IMG/VR virus record: IMGVR_UViG_3300030339_001709
Coordinates: 1 to 35,091 of that record
Reading direction: 5' to 3' (one strand)
Source: a virus
DNA length: 35,091 nucleotides
The notes under the pieces were generated by a model. It did not search any database and had not been told where the DNA came from. It saw only the letters and a list, made by a program, of their open reading frames with translations. Positions 1 through 8,500 of the stretch are shown here, in pieces (positions within the stretch are counted from its first letter, which is position 1; each line of letters begins with the position of its first letter). Position numbers and translations under genes: made by a program.

Positions 1-162
1 CGCGAATTACGCGTAATTGTAGGAGCTGACAAGATAGATGATAAAGAAACAGAATTGTTATCTTTCGATATTGCAAAGAAGATACAAGATGAGATGACTT
101 ATCCGGGTCAAGTAAAAATTACCGTTATCAGAGAAACGAGAGCGGTAAGTTACGCAAAATAG
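1..162 (+). CDS. rny: Ribonuclease Y, C-terminal end (partial)
   Basis: The frame is open from base 1 to a TAG at 160-162 and gives the last 53 residues of a longer protein. It ends in [14 protein letters not shown], and with the preceding VGADKIDD and YPGQVKI segments this matches the conserved C-terminus of RNase Y, the membrane-anchored endoribonuclease (KH plus HD domains) that starts mRNA decay. Only the distal tail is present, so neither domain can be inspected. It is host sequence on the left of the prophage and lies 70 bp upstream of ssrA in the same orientation. Family recognition is by sequence ending and is fairly secure. Confidence 0.85.
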   Translation, partial: RELRVIVGADKIDDKETELLSFDIAKKIQDEMTYPGQVKITVIRETRAVSYAK

Positions 163-174
163 TTCAAAGTTACT

Positions 175-225
175 AGTTGATAGTTGATAGCGAAACTGTC
201 AACTATCAACTGACAACTATCAACT
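175..225. repeat. Inverted and direct repeat between rny and ssrA
   Basis: AGTTGATAGTTGA (175-187) is the exact reverse complement of 199-211, giving a 13-bp stem with an 11-nt loop. A second copy of the right arm follows at 213-225 with one mismatch, so the left arm can pair with either. It fills most of the 70-bp gap in which an ssrA promoter would have to lie. No T-run follows on either strand, so it is not a classical terminator. It may be a dispersed repeat copy. Confidence 0.7.
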
Positions 226-232
226 AAAAAAA

Positions 233-625
233 GGGGCTGTTTGGTTTTGACAGCAGGTAGAACTGATATGTAAGCATGTCGAGCTTTGAGAAAACAGCTC
301 GTAAATCCAGAGTCTCAAAATTATAACTGGCGAAAATAACTACGCTCTTGCTGCTTAATCGAATCACAGTAGATAAGCTTAATTTCGATACTAGGTATTG
401 AAACGAGACATTTCCCGGCGGCCGTCGCTTCGAGGCCAATGATTAGGAGATGCGGATAAATCGAAGATAGTCACGCTTAGCCTTGGAGGCGTGATGAAAT
501 AAAAAGGATAAGGTGTAGGTTGGTGGCTTTGGTCTTGCTTACGCACGAAAATCTAAGCGAAGATAAACATGTAGAAAGCTTATTATTTCCTTGTTTGGAC
601 GAGGGTTCGACTCCCTCCAGCTCCA
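233..625 (+). ncRNA. ssrA: Transfer-messenger RNA (tmRNA)
   Basis: tmRNA rescues stalled ribosomes and tags the incomplete protein for proteolysis. The 5' end GGGGCTG (233-239) pairs with CAGCTCC (618-624), including one G-U pair, to form the acceptor stem. The T-arm with GGTTCGACTCC lies at about 603-614. The tag frame GGC GAA AAT AAC TAC GCT CTT GCT GCT TAA at 329-358 encodes GENNYALAA, a Bacteroidales-type tag ending in the degron LAA. The discriminator is A625 and the next three bases are CTA, so the 3' CCA is not encoded. Pseudoknots between 370 and 600 are expected but were not folded. An integrase gene begins 130 bp downstream. Confidence 0.96.
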
Positions 626-628
626 CTA
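601..628 (+). other. Probable attachment site (attL/attR) in the tmRNA 3' end
   Basis: The T-arm and acceptor strand of ssrA sit directly upstream of a tyrosine integrase gene. This is the classic arrangement for elements that integrate into the 3' end of tRNA or tmRNA genes and rebuild the gene with their own copy. The partner site is outside the window, so the core boundaries cannot be set. The coordinates given are only the most likely part of the core. Confidence 0.55.
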
Positions 629-635
629 AAAATTT

Positions 636-675
636 CTTAAACGCTTGATAATCTTTATGATTATCGGCGTTTAAG
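636..675 (+). terminator. Hairpin downstream of ssrA
   Basis: CTTAAACGC (636-644) and GATAATC (647-653) pair with GATTATC (659-665) and GCGTTTAAG (667-675), giving about 16 bp with a small internal bulge and a TTTAT loop. The following sequence (TCGTTTATAG) has only a weak T tract, so termination is plausible but not strong. If the att core ends at the tmRNA 3' end, this hairpin is supplied by the prophage rather than by the host. Confidence 0.5.
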
Positions 676-757
676 TCGTTTATAGACCTTTTAAAAATAG
701 TCTATTTTATATTATATTATTATAGTTCAATAGGTTACCACAAATTTACAGACGATT
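676..757 (+). promoter_or_regulatory. AT-rich integrase leader with inverted repeat
   Basis: The stretch is very AT-rich and contains ATAGAC (682-687) inverted as GTCTAT (700-705). It must carry the integrase promoter and probably Int or excisionase arm sites, but I see no clean TAnnTTTG box. Confidence 0.35.
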
Positions 758-1963
758 ATGTCAAGAAAGCAGACTATTATCATTTTTCCGCACCTTGTTA
801 ATGGAGATGGATCACTTGATCGTGCTTGGTATGTAGAATGGAAATATCGTATTCCAGGTGACGCGGATCAAAAAAAAGGAAGGCATTATAAAGGCTTAAA
901 TATAGGCACCCGTGAGGAACGTACCAAAATAGCCAATAAAGTCATTCAGGAGAAGACTGAGTGGCTAAAATCAGGTGCATATTTGAATGGAGATATAACA
1001 AAAGTATATGCAGACGAATTGTTGTACAGAAATGAAGCTAAAATTCACGGAAAATACAGAGAGTCTGTAACTACGTTCAGAACGTATCTAAGCGCATTCT
1101 TAGAGATAAAGAAAGAATCATTGAAGAATCCAAAGTCATACATGGATTTTCAATCTAAATTGCGATTATTCAATGCATGGCTCGAAAAAGAAAGGCTAAA
1201 CGATCTTAATATAAGAAACATAAATCGTGAGCACATTAAACAATTTGCAATGCATCTTTCCAAAGAAGGATTAAGTAGAGCCACAATTGAAAAATATATC
1301 CAATGTGTGCATGCATTTTTCGAAAATGAGGTTGAGAATAAACGAATAGACTTTAACCCTGCAACAAACATTCCTAAAATGGGAAAAGTCGTAGATTGTG
1401 CTGCAGTACCAATACACAAAAGCGATCGGGAAAAATTGAAAGAAGTTATTTCAAAATCTGACCCTCAACTTTGGTTAGCATGTGAAATTCAATATTACTG
1501 CGCAATACGACCGGGTACCGAATTACGACTAATGAAAATTCAATGGATAGACTTTGAAAAGAAGAATTTCAGGATCCCAAATATAGAAGCAAAAAATTCA
1601 ACGGTAGAAATTGTTGTTATACCTGATTTTCTAATTGCCGAAATGAAAAGAATGCATCTGGATGATTACTATCATAGCCTATATATTTTTGGTAAAAATG
1701 GATGTCCGGGTACGGAACCTTTAGGAAAAAACACGATGAGAAATCGATTTAATCGATATAGAGATTTTTTAGGCATCTCAAAAGAATACAAATTTTACAG
1801 TTGGAAGCACACCGGTGCAATTCAGCTCAGTGAGAATGGAGTAAAGGCCTATGATTTACAAACGCATTTGCGTCATAAAAGCTATACAACCACTGAGGTG
1901 TATCTGAGAAAAAGAATACCACGAAACGATAGTAGCGTAAATCAATTTACCTCTGAAATATGA
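758..1963 (+). CDS. int: Tyrosine-type site-specific integrase
   Basis: This 401-aa recombinase would integrate and excise the prophage at ssrA. Residues 1-80 resemble an arm-type DNA-binding domain, about 100-205 form the SAM-like core-binding domain, and about 215-390 form the catalytic domain. R251 (CAIRPGTE) is the first catalytic arginine, H373 (LRHKS) the late histidine, and Y382 (EVYLRKR) the nucleophile. The usual H-x-x-R motif is replaced: the segment reads YSWKHTGA, so Y347 and K350 stand where His and Arg are expected. Bacteroidetes phage integrases are often diverged here, so I treat it as active. It converges on the methylase at 2008 and shares a terminator with it. It is the only phage gene seen on the plus strand. 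Confidence 0.93.
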   Translation: MSRKQTIIIFPHLVNGDGSLDRAWYVEWKYRIPGDADQKKGRHYKGLNIGTREERTKIANKVIQEKTEWLKSGAYLNGDITKVYADELLYRNEAKIHGKYRESVTTFRTYLSAFLEIKKESLKNPKSYMDFQSKLRLFNAWLEKERLNDLNIRNINREHIKQFAMHLSKEGLSRATIEKYIQCVHAFFENEVENKRIDFNPATNIPKMGKVVDCAAVPIHKSDREKLKEVISKSDPQLWLACEIQYYCAIRPGTELRLMKIQWIDFEKKNFRIPNIEAKNSTVEIVVIPDFLIAEMKRMHLDDYYHSLYIFGKNGCPGTEPLGKNTMRNRFNRYRDFLGISKEYKFYSWKHTGAIQLSENGVKAYDLQTHLRHKSYTTTEVYLRKRIPRNDSSVNQFTSEI

Positions 1964-1968
1964 GATAG

Positions 1969-1999
1969 AAAAAAGGCATTCGCAATGAATGCCTTTTTT
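1969..1999. terminator. Bidirectional terminator between int and the methylase
   Basis: AAAAAAGGCATTC and GAATGCCTTTTTT form a 13-bp stem with a 5-nt loop, with a T-run on one strand and an A-run on the other. It lies in the 44-bp gap between two convergent genes and can stop transcription from both sides. Confidence 0.85.
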
Positions 2000-2007
2000 A
2001 TTTGTGT

Positions 2008-2835
2008 TTAGACTCTTTTGTAAAGCATTATATCCGTATAACCGGCATTCTTGCTCAACCTAGCGAACATTTCTTTTTTAGTTGCTCCCTTGAATGGATT
2101 ATCAGCTTTTAAATTCTTTTCAATCCAATCGGTCAACTCAATTATTGATGATTTATTCGAAGTGAAATAAAAGTAACTCGTATTCTTTAGCACCTGTAAC
2201 ACATCTAAATAATTACTTAAACGCCAATAATTCGTATAAGTACTCACATCAGTACTCAAATATGGCGGGTCAACTAGAAATACGACACCTGGTATATGCT
2301 TCCAACGATCAAATAATTCCCGGTAATCTTGCTTTACAACATCAATGCCCTTCAGGTAATCATCAGCTGGATCATAATCATTCTTGCGAATGCAATTATA
2401 CATCGTTTGTTTCGACATTTCAGCATAACTGGTTGCGTAATTCATGCTAAACAACAGACTCGAAGATATAGTAATGTAATCGACAAAGCCGGTTGTTTTT
2501 TCTTCAAATGCAATAGCCTGTAGAATCTGTTCTTTGGCCTCTTTACTGATAATTTTTTCTGCAGGATAATTCTGTAGAATCGTGCGAAACTTAGCCAACA
2601 ATGCATTCGTACACTCAATGTTAGCTATTCGCAAATGATAGTCGTCAAAATCATTATAAATAACTGTTGCATCCGGCAACTGTTGCTTTACCCAATGGCT
2701 CAGCAAACCACTACCACCAAATAGATCAATAAATAATGGTGCTGTTTTAAACTCTTTTAAAGCTGTTTTAAAGTCGGCCATAAATCGACGTTTTTGCCCC
2801 TGAAAGGGTAGAGGCGATTGATTGTAATTTTTCAT
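2008..2835 (-). CDS. D12-class adenine-specific DNA methyltransferase
   Basis: This 275-aa protein belongs to the D12 (Dam-like) class, which transfers a methyl group from S-adenosylmethionine to N6 of adenine. Motif X is PFQGQKRRF near residues 10-18, the SAM-binding motif I is DLFGGSG at 37-43, and the catalytic DPPY is at 189-192. It sits alone between the late-operon terminator and the integrase, in the place where phages often carry accessory genes. No restriction endonuclease is next to it, so it is probably an orphan methylase that protects phage DNA or modifies the host. The target sequence cannot be read from the protein. A second D12 methylase lies at 32988-33800 and is only distantly similar. 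Confidence 0.9.
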   Translation of the reverse strand: MKNYNQSPLPFQGQKRRFMADFKTALKEFKTAPLFIDLFGGSGLLSHWVKQQLPDATVIYNDFDDYHLRIANIECTNALLAKFRTILQNYPAEKIISKEAKEQILQAIAFEEKTTGFVDYITISSSLLFSMNYATSYAEMSKQTMYNCIRKNDYDPADDYLKGIDVVKQDYRELFDRWKHIPGVVFLVDPPYLSTDVSTYTNYWRLSNYLDVLQVLKNTSYFYFTSNKSSIIELTDWIEKNLKADNPFKGATKKEMFARLSKNAGYTDIMLYKRV

Positions 2836-2854
2836 TCTTTTTTATTTTCTATTT

Positions 2855-2888
2855 AAAAACTAATATATACTTTTGTGACGCTCTCAAA
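2855..2888 (-). promoter_or_regulatory. Weak promoter candidate for the attL-side methylase
   Basis: On the minus strand TTTG (2885-2888) is followed after 22 bp by TAGTTTTT (2855-2862), which matches the Bacteroidetes TAnnTTTG box at 7 of 8 bases. The spacing is slightly long. A promoter is expected here because a strong terminator separates this gene from the late operon. Confidence 0.28.
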
Positions 2889-2892
2889 GCTC

Positions 2893-2960
2893 ATAAAAAA
2901 AAGGTGCACAAACACCAACGAAAAGGCATTTAGCCTCTGTCGTGGTGTTTGTGCACCTTT
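2893..2960 (-). terminator. Strong terminator at the end of the late/lysis operon
   Basis: On the minus strand an 18-bp perfect stem (AAAGGTGCACAAACACCA at 2943-2960 in complement, and its partner at 2900-2917) encloses a 25-nt loop and is followed by eight T residues. A further 7-bp pair, GCTCTCA (2880-2886) with TGAGAGC (2976-2982), could enclose the whole element. It closes the longest late transcription unit. Confidence 0.88.
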
Positions 2961-3006
2961 GTCATTTTAACCGCCTGAGAGCCGGTGAATGGAGATGGGG
3001 GCTTTT

Positions 3007-3717
3007 TTATCCCCCCTTTATCAAACTAAATATTTTCTTTATCCAATTCCAAATCAACTCATACCATTTAAAGTGAATAAGTAAGAAAACGAGTGACGCA
3101 CCAACTGCTATTCCGGCAAGTAGCCATTTCCACCAGTTACTAACCGGCGTTGTCTTAACCTCTGTTTTTGATTGTAACTTTGAAATAACCTTTGCCTGAC
3201 TATCGACTTTTTGGGTTAATTGCCGATTATAATTCGTCTGAATGTTTAGCTTAGCATTCAAATTTTCTTCGGTCTTGTCATTTTTATTCGTAATTTCATT
3301 TTCATCGGTTACCGTTTCGCGAAGAACCGGTGGCTTACCGGTTACGGGATCAGTTGGTTTTGACGTATCGAAATCGGTTACTTTTGTGACCTTATTCGTT
3401 GTTTTTGATTCCGAAGAATCGGTTGTTTTATTCTGGACCTGTTCAGATCCAGAAGTAACTTGCAGATTTTGTTTTTCGTCAGATTGCTTTTGTACACCGA
3501 CTTCCGATTTTACATTGGATGTCACGTTCGATTTCTCCAGTTTCTTCGTGCCGGAGCATGAAACTATGAGGAACATTGAGAATAGAAGTAATCCAAGCTG
3601 AAAAGCTTTTGTATGCCGAAGAATGTCGATGTTATTCGGATTCATCCGGAAACGTTCACCCCGGATATATGCGGCTACTATATTCCGCCAAGTTGTGTTT
3701 TTTTTCTTTGTTTTCAT
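3007..3717 (-). CDS. Unimolecular-spanin-like lipoprotein with C-terminal membrane segment
   Basis: The protein has 236 residues. A hydrophobic stretch LGLLLFSMFLIVSC carries a lipobox with Cys54. A polar middle of about 130 residues rich in Ser, Thr, Lys and Asn follows, then a membrane segment LLAGIAVGASLVFLLIHF at about 207-224 with a short basic amphipathic tail. An outer-membrane lipid anchor plus an inner-membrane helix in one chain is the layout of unimolecular spanins, such as phage T1 gp11, which fuse the two membranes in the last step of lysis. It is the last gene of the lysis cassette, directly after the endolysin. The chosen start puts 53 residues before the lipobox; Met25 (ATG at 3643-3645) would give a more usual signal length. 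Function is inferred from topology and place. Confidence 0.65.
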   Translation of the reverse strand: MKTKKKNTTWRNIVAAYIRGERFRMNPNNIDILRHTKAFQLGLLLFSMFLIVSCSGTKKLEKSNVTSNVKSEVGVQKQSDEKQNLQVTSGSEQVQNKTTDSSESKTTNKVTKVTDFDTSKPTDPVTGKPPVLRETVTDENEITNKNDKTEENLNAKLNIQTNYNRQLTQKVDSQAKVISKLQSKTEVKTTPVSNWWKWLLAGIAVGASLVFLLIHFKWYELIWNWIKKIFSLIKGG

Positions 3718-3721
3718 GGCA

Positions 3722-4180
3722 TTATTTTAATATGACATAGCCGTTTTCGGTTTTGCCTGATTGTTTAATAGCAAGAAGTTGTTGCCACGTATGGCCGAAG
3801 GTCTTTTCAAAATGTGGTTTGTCCACGATGCTTTTAAAATCACCACCCCAAGCATAACCAGCATCTTTGAATACTTTTACCACTTCCATCCAATCGGGAA
3901 TTTTATCTCCATCAAAATCTTTGTTAGTATCCCAAATCAGTTTTCCACCGTCAGCCAAACAGAAATCAAAAGCCAATCCATAATTATGAATGCTCTGACC
4001 TCCTTTGGCATTAGTTACTTTGGGACGTTGCGCATAAAGTTTATCCTGCTCTGCAAAAGTTCGAAGTCCTTGCGTGACTACCATCTTTACATTTCCTTTC
4101 AAAACACTGCTATTAATCTTATCAACAAGTGTCTGAACTTCCGCTCTAATAAGCGGGTGTAGTGTGTCTATTTTACTCAT
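3722..4180 (-). CDS. Endolysin, M15 (VanY/L-Ala-D-Glu type) peptidase
   Basis: This 152-aa zinc peptidase should cut the peptide stem of peptidoglycan at lysis. The M15 signatures are clear: TQGLRTFAEQDKLYAQ near residue 36, SIHNYGLAFDF at 63-73 giving zinc ligands H65 and D72, and WGGDF with DKPHFE at about 111-124 giving H123. An insertion DTNKDFDGDKIPDW at 84-97 looks like a calcium-binding loop, as in the Ca2+-dependent T5 endolysin. I chose the ATG at 4178-4180 (MSKIDTLHP); an upstream ATG at 4208-4210 would add ten residues and overlap the holin gene by 38 bp. No signal peptide is seen, so export needs the holin. Confidence 0.88.
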   Translation of the reverse strand: MSKIDTLHPLIRAEVQTLVDKINSSVLKGNVKMVVTQGLRTFAEQDKLYAQRPKVTNAKGGQSIHNYGLAFDFCLADGGKLIWDTNKDFDGDKIPDWMEVVKVFKDAGYAWGGDFKSIVDKPHFEKTFGHTWQQLLAIKQSGKTENGYVILK

Positions 4181-4427
4181 TATTTTCTTTTTTAAATGGT
4201 TTGCCCTCACTGTTAGAGAACAGATTCTTTGATATGTATCCTGAAAATCCTATTACAGCCCCGATACCAAATGCCTTCAGTAACGTACTCCATTCGAATG
4301 TTGAGAAATCAACAATCATTGAAGCTGCTGCACCTATTGTGCTCACTGCCGATGAAAAACCGGCTACAATCAATCCTTTCCAAAAGTCCGATTGTTTCAA
4401 TTTTAAAAATTCTGATCGATTTGCCAT
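4173..4427 (-). CDS. Holin-like small membrane protein
   Basis: The 84-aa product has two hydrophobic segments, FWKGLIVAGFSSAVSTIGAAASMI at about 15-38 (wording shortened to key stretch) and LLKAFGIGAVIGFSGYI at about 49-65, and a charged C-terminus. Two-helix proteins of this size next to an endolysin are usually holins, which make the membrane lesion that releases the endolysin. Its 3' end overlaps the endolysin start by 8 bp, so the two are translationally coupled. No family-specific motif is recognised, so the call rests on topology and context. Confidence 0.65.
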   Translation of the reverse strand: MANRSEFLKLKQSDFWKGLIVAGFSSAVSTIGAAASMIVDFSTFEWSTLLKAFGIGAVIGFSGYISKNLFSNSEGKPFKKENNE

Positions 4428-4428
4428 T

Positions 4429-4668
4429 TTACTCTGTGTTTTGATTCGCTTTTATTTGAATTACAGCGTCATTAATATTCTGCACATAATTAAGTATTTT
4501 GTCTTGATTTTTTTCTAGTATTTCAATGCGCACTTTATACTCCCGATTATCTTTCTCTAAATCGGAATTGCGAGAATTACTAGCTAACGTTCCGGAAAAT
4601 GCAGCCAATAAAATGGCAATTATCCATCCTGCTATAGTTTTGAAATCGATTGTATTCGCACTCATCAC
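4429..4668 (-). CDS. Small membrane protein with coiled coil, holin/antiholin candidate
   Basis: The 79-aa product begins with one hydrophobic segment, IAGWIIAILLAAFSGTLA at about 12-29. A charged helical part with heptad character follows (LEKDNREYKVRIEILEKNQDKI). A single N-terminal membrane helix plus a coiled-coil tail is common among class III-like holins and holin partners. It lies 1 bp upstream of the two-helix holin candidate and in the same operon, so a partner or antiholin role is plausible. Met1 and Met2 are adjacent and either may start the protein. Confidence 0.55.
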   Translation of the reverse strand: MMSANTIDFKTIAGWIIAILLAAFSGTLASNSRNSDLEKDNREYKVRIEILEKNQDKILNYVQNINDAVIQIKANQNTE

Positions 4669-4677
4669 ATTTTATTT

Positions 4678-5193
4678 TTAAATTTTCACAAGTCCAAATT
4701 CAAACCACGGCACAAGATTTATCTCTTTGTAAATCTTGCAATTTTCCTGATCAATTTGTGTGAATTTCAGTTTTCGTAATTCGGCATCACTAACCTTTGA
4801 ATCCATCTTGAGGTTATATGAAGCTAACTTTGCTTCGTACTTATCAATGTCATCCTGATGTACGGCTTTGAGTTCATTCATTTTGATTTTGAACTCTACG
4901 TATTTTGGGTTCGGTTTGCTGAAATCCAGTTTTCCATCCTCCTTAATATGATACGGAGGTACGGACAAGCCATTTCCAAAATCATCACCGAATTGTTGAA
5001 ATAGTGCGGATGATTCTCGACGGTAATTGTCGAGCATTTTATCGATAAGTTTTTTACTCTCTAATAAAGGATACACTATTGGCTCCATCAACTTGATGTT
5101 TTTAAACACTCTCACCATATCATCTACTTCACCAATTTGCGTTGCAGACTGTAATGAGTCATATAATTCTACTAATTTTCCGTTTGTCTTCAT
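4678..5193 (-). CDS. Hypothetical phage protein between tail fibre and lysis genes
   Basis: The 171-aa product is not recognised. It is soluble, charged and mostly helical by composition, with a segment DKMLDNYRRESSALFQQFGDDF near residues 47-68 (21 residues, cited here by its ends) and a hydrophobic C-terminus (LVPWFEFGLVKI). It has no signal peptide or membrane segment. The spacing of 9 bp to each neighbour shows it belongs to the late operon. Its place just after the tail fibre suggests a fibre-associated or assembly protein, but nothing in the sequence proves this. Confidence 0.6.
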   Translation of the reverse strand: MKTNGKLVELYDSLQSATQIGEVDDMVRVFKNIKLMEPIVYPLLESKKLIDKMLDNYRRESSALFQQFGDDFGNGLSVPPYHIKEDGKLDFSKPNPKYVEFKIKMNELKAVHQDDIDKYEAKLASYNLKMDSKVSDAELRKLKFTQIDQENCKIYKEINLVPWFEFGLVKI

Positions 5194-5202
5194 AAAATAG
5201 AT

Positions 5203-5505
5203 TTAAGCGTTAGTGCTAGCACTTACGTCAGTTAATAACTTATTGTAAATGGCATCAACATCATTAATGATTGTTTGTCTGTCAACTAATAATGACGAGC
5301 TGTTAAAACTACAATTAACAAAGAAATTAGAGCTGCTTAGGTCTGGAATATTGAAGCTCCCAATGCCAATTCCTTTCTTACTAATCTGCCCGCTTACATT
5401 AATTAATTTCGAACTAAGTACGTTATAATTCAATACATAATCAAAGTCTCCAATAGTAGTTTTTCCACTTCGATTCAGTGTTTCTGAAGTTGTTGTAATC
5501 TCCAT
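5203..5505 (-). CDS. Small hypothetical virion-associated protein
   Basis: The 100-aa product is not recognised. It reads as alternating polar and hydrophobic stretches (GDFDYVLNYNVLSSKLINVSG) that suggest beta strands, and it ends in a Ser/Thr/Ala-rich tail. It sits 36 bp downstream of the large tail-fibre gene in the late operon, a position often used for small fibre chaperones or cap proteins. Cysteine is rare and there is no signal peptide. The role is inferred from position only. Confidence 0.55.
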   Translation of the reverse strand: MEITTTSETLNRSGKTTIGDFDYVLNYNVLSSKLINVSGQISKKGIGIGSFNIPDLSSSNFFVNCSFNSSSLLVDRQTIINDVDAIYNKLLTDVSASTNA

Positions 5506-5541
5506 GATTTTGTTTTTTAACTGTTTATAATTGTTTTGATA

Positions 5542-8500
5542 TTAAATTCCAAAAGCAATCCATGTAATGCGGATATTGCCTGAGCCATTGAATATGCTCA
5601 TGCCATTTAAATTTACATTAAATAGAGTATTATTTGTGCTACCATTCGCAGAATATCCGCCAGTCGTAGCATTCTGACAACCTGTATAAAATAGGTAAGT
5701 CGTAAAGGGAGATGCAAATGAAACAGTTGCAGTCGCACCATTATTCATATCAACATATCCCCAATTAATTTTTAAACCATTGGTAAATTTTTGATACCCG
5801 TTATTACTAGGAAAATTGTGGCCACCATCATAGGCAGTACCACCAGCAGCTATTAATTGAGCCGCAGTGTATCCGCCTAAATATGATGCACTACCTGCGC
5901 TAGCCGCATACCGCACGCCTAAATCTGAAGGCTCAACCCATCCACTACCGCTGTAAGCTCCGTTATTATACACATATCTCGAATAGTCTACATAGTTAGT
6001 GCCTTCACCGCGGTGTGTTGCGTAATCATGGGTATGTGTTGTCAACGAGTAGTTTGACGGAGTGAAGTTACCATCATGCCAAACTTTTCTCCATGAATAA
6101 AAAGTACTTCCACTTCCCCCCCAACCTCTGAACCATAGATTGTCATTAGCGTATCCGCCATATATTTGAAGCCCTGTATCAATTCCTTTAGCTACTATTA
6201 GCTGTCCGTAAGCACCAGGACTATTTGGTGGATTTCCTTCTGCATTATAAAATCCTGATGTCATAATAGAGTTGAAGTCTGTCGCATATCGTGAACCATC
6301 CTGCTTCGTTACGGCATCATTTGCGTGACCAGCAGTATTAGCATAGTTCACACTAAAGTTTGACGGGTTGTAGACATACATATTTGATGCGTCACCAGAC
6401 CCCCATAACCAAGTTGGCTGCCCACCTTGCCCAGACCAATGAAAACGCATATATGCTGAATCGTTAGCTACATATTCTGTATACGAACTGTAAGTTGAAC
6501 CGTATACACTTAAACTATTTGCAAGTCCAGTTAATCCAGTTCCCGCACCTTGGAAAGTTGTTGCCTTTAAAGTACCGGTAGAAGATAAAATTTGTATTGC
6601 ATCGCACGAATACATTGGTGATGGAGACCCAGATGCCCAAACAACATTATACCACGCTCCATCAGTCCTTGAAGGATAATGAGACAATCCTGTTGCGTTA
6701 CCTGCATTATTTGCATAGTTTACTGACTGGCTACCCATATCAGTAATTCCATATCCGGCTAGTGTTGTTGGCTTGCTTCCTATTTCCGACCACGAATAAG
6801 ATGGTTTAGTTGAAGCTTTAGCCCACGCGTAAACATCGGATGCAGGCAAGGATGTAGGCATAAGTTGCCATGTTTTGTCACCACGCCAATATTGGTTGGA
6901 GTATCCGGATGTAATTACTGGCTCATAAATACCCGCATGAGCATGGTCACCATAAGCTGCTAAATAATGTGTAGATCCGAAACCGGGGAATCCAACTGTA
7001 GAGGCTGGAGCTGCATTGACATCTGAGTAAGTTATTGAAATGGGTAAGCTACCATCATAAACCTTCGAGTAGCCGGCAGCTCCATTAATGGTTAGCGCGT
7101 ATGTACTCTTCAACGAGTCGGGAAAATCGCGTATCTGCGATTTGCTGATGGAAATTCCGTCTGATTTATTCCATGAATTGAATGCAGCTTCAGTTTTCAA
7201 ATAACCTGCATCAGCATGGTTTCCCCATCCGTAAGCAGTTTCAAGCTCTAATTTGTATGCATTTGTAAAGCGGTTTACATCGGGGACAGATTCGTAAGCA
7301 GCTGCTATTTGCGAAGCAGACATAACCGAATTAAGTAGGTCCGGATCTGATAGTTTAATATACGATGCATTGGTACCTGTAGAAGTGGCTTTGTACAACG
7401 CCCACCGGGAATCTCCGTCGTCCTGAACAAATACAGAGGTTGGTAACTTGGTTATATTATAAGCATCCCTATCAGCTATATTGGCAACAGTAATTTCAGA
7501 ATACCGGCTAACAATAAGGTCATACAGCTTTTTCAGCGTATCACCATCGGAAGTTACACCGTCTTTTAGAGCCTCAATTAATTGCTCAGCAACGCCGGCT
7601 TGTTCCGGGGTGAATCCTAGATTATTTTGTTTTCCACGAAATTCAGCGATCTCAGCTTCAGTAATAAGTCTATCTGTTCCGTTTTTGTCAACTTTGTTCA
7701 ACAATTTAGCATCCGAATTGACAATGCTTTCAACCTTTGTCATATCAACCGAAAAGACGGGGTGTGCCAAATCGGTTTTATTGATCAGGATATTGGTGCC
7801 AGGTATCGGATCAATAAACTGGCCGCCGACTTCCATATTTTGGTCGTCGTCCGATACTTTTGTGATGTAACAAAATACACCATACTTTGGGCGCATAGGT
7901 ATTGCAACTCCCTTTCCGATGGTATTGGTCACACCAATAGAGGCTACAGCTCCCGGTTTGGCATATATATCGTAGTCTTGGTTACCTTTTTTATGATTAG
8001 TTGACCATACAGGAGGTGCAAGCGGATTAGAATCTTGCGTATTATCCCCCGGATCGTTAGAATTTGCGAAAATATAGAAAAATGTCGGCGGTAATTCATC
8101 CTGAGTAAGCTTATGAGAATTTGCCCCACCAGTATTACCAACTTTCCCGTAATTTTCTGTATCATCCGAAACATCAGTTGGGGTAGCTGGTTTTGCAGGG
8201 TTATAACCCATTGGCATCACATCACGATGATCTGGAATAACGATACCATTTATAGGGACAAAATTATTATTGTAGTTGCCATCGCTCAATACAAACCCGG
8301 TAGGTATATTATCCGGATCATACCATTCTATAGTCATACCTTTTTTAATACCTGATATGAATATAGTCGGCGTAACAGTGGTTGACTGTGCACGTATCCC
8401 TGTGTCGGTAGTCCCTACCCACCAGTTACCATTGGTACCTATATAAGGTATTTCCCCAGCTTGACCATGAAGTGAAGCAATCCAGTCTGATTCCGATAAT

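Noticed and set aside
224-439. Minus-strand reading frame of 71 codons
   Set aside because: It lies over the tmRNA gene on the opposite strand and has no protein-like features.
7481-8355. Several plus-strand frames and a minus shadow frame in the tail-fibre gene
   Set aside because: They overlap a continuous 1057-codon gene that has recognisable fibre domains.
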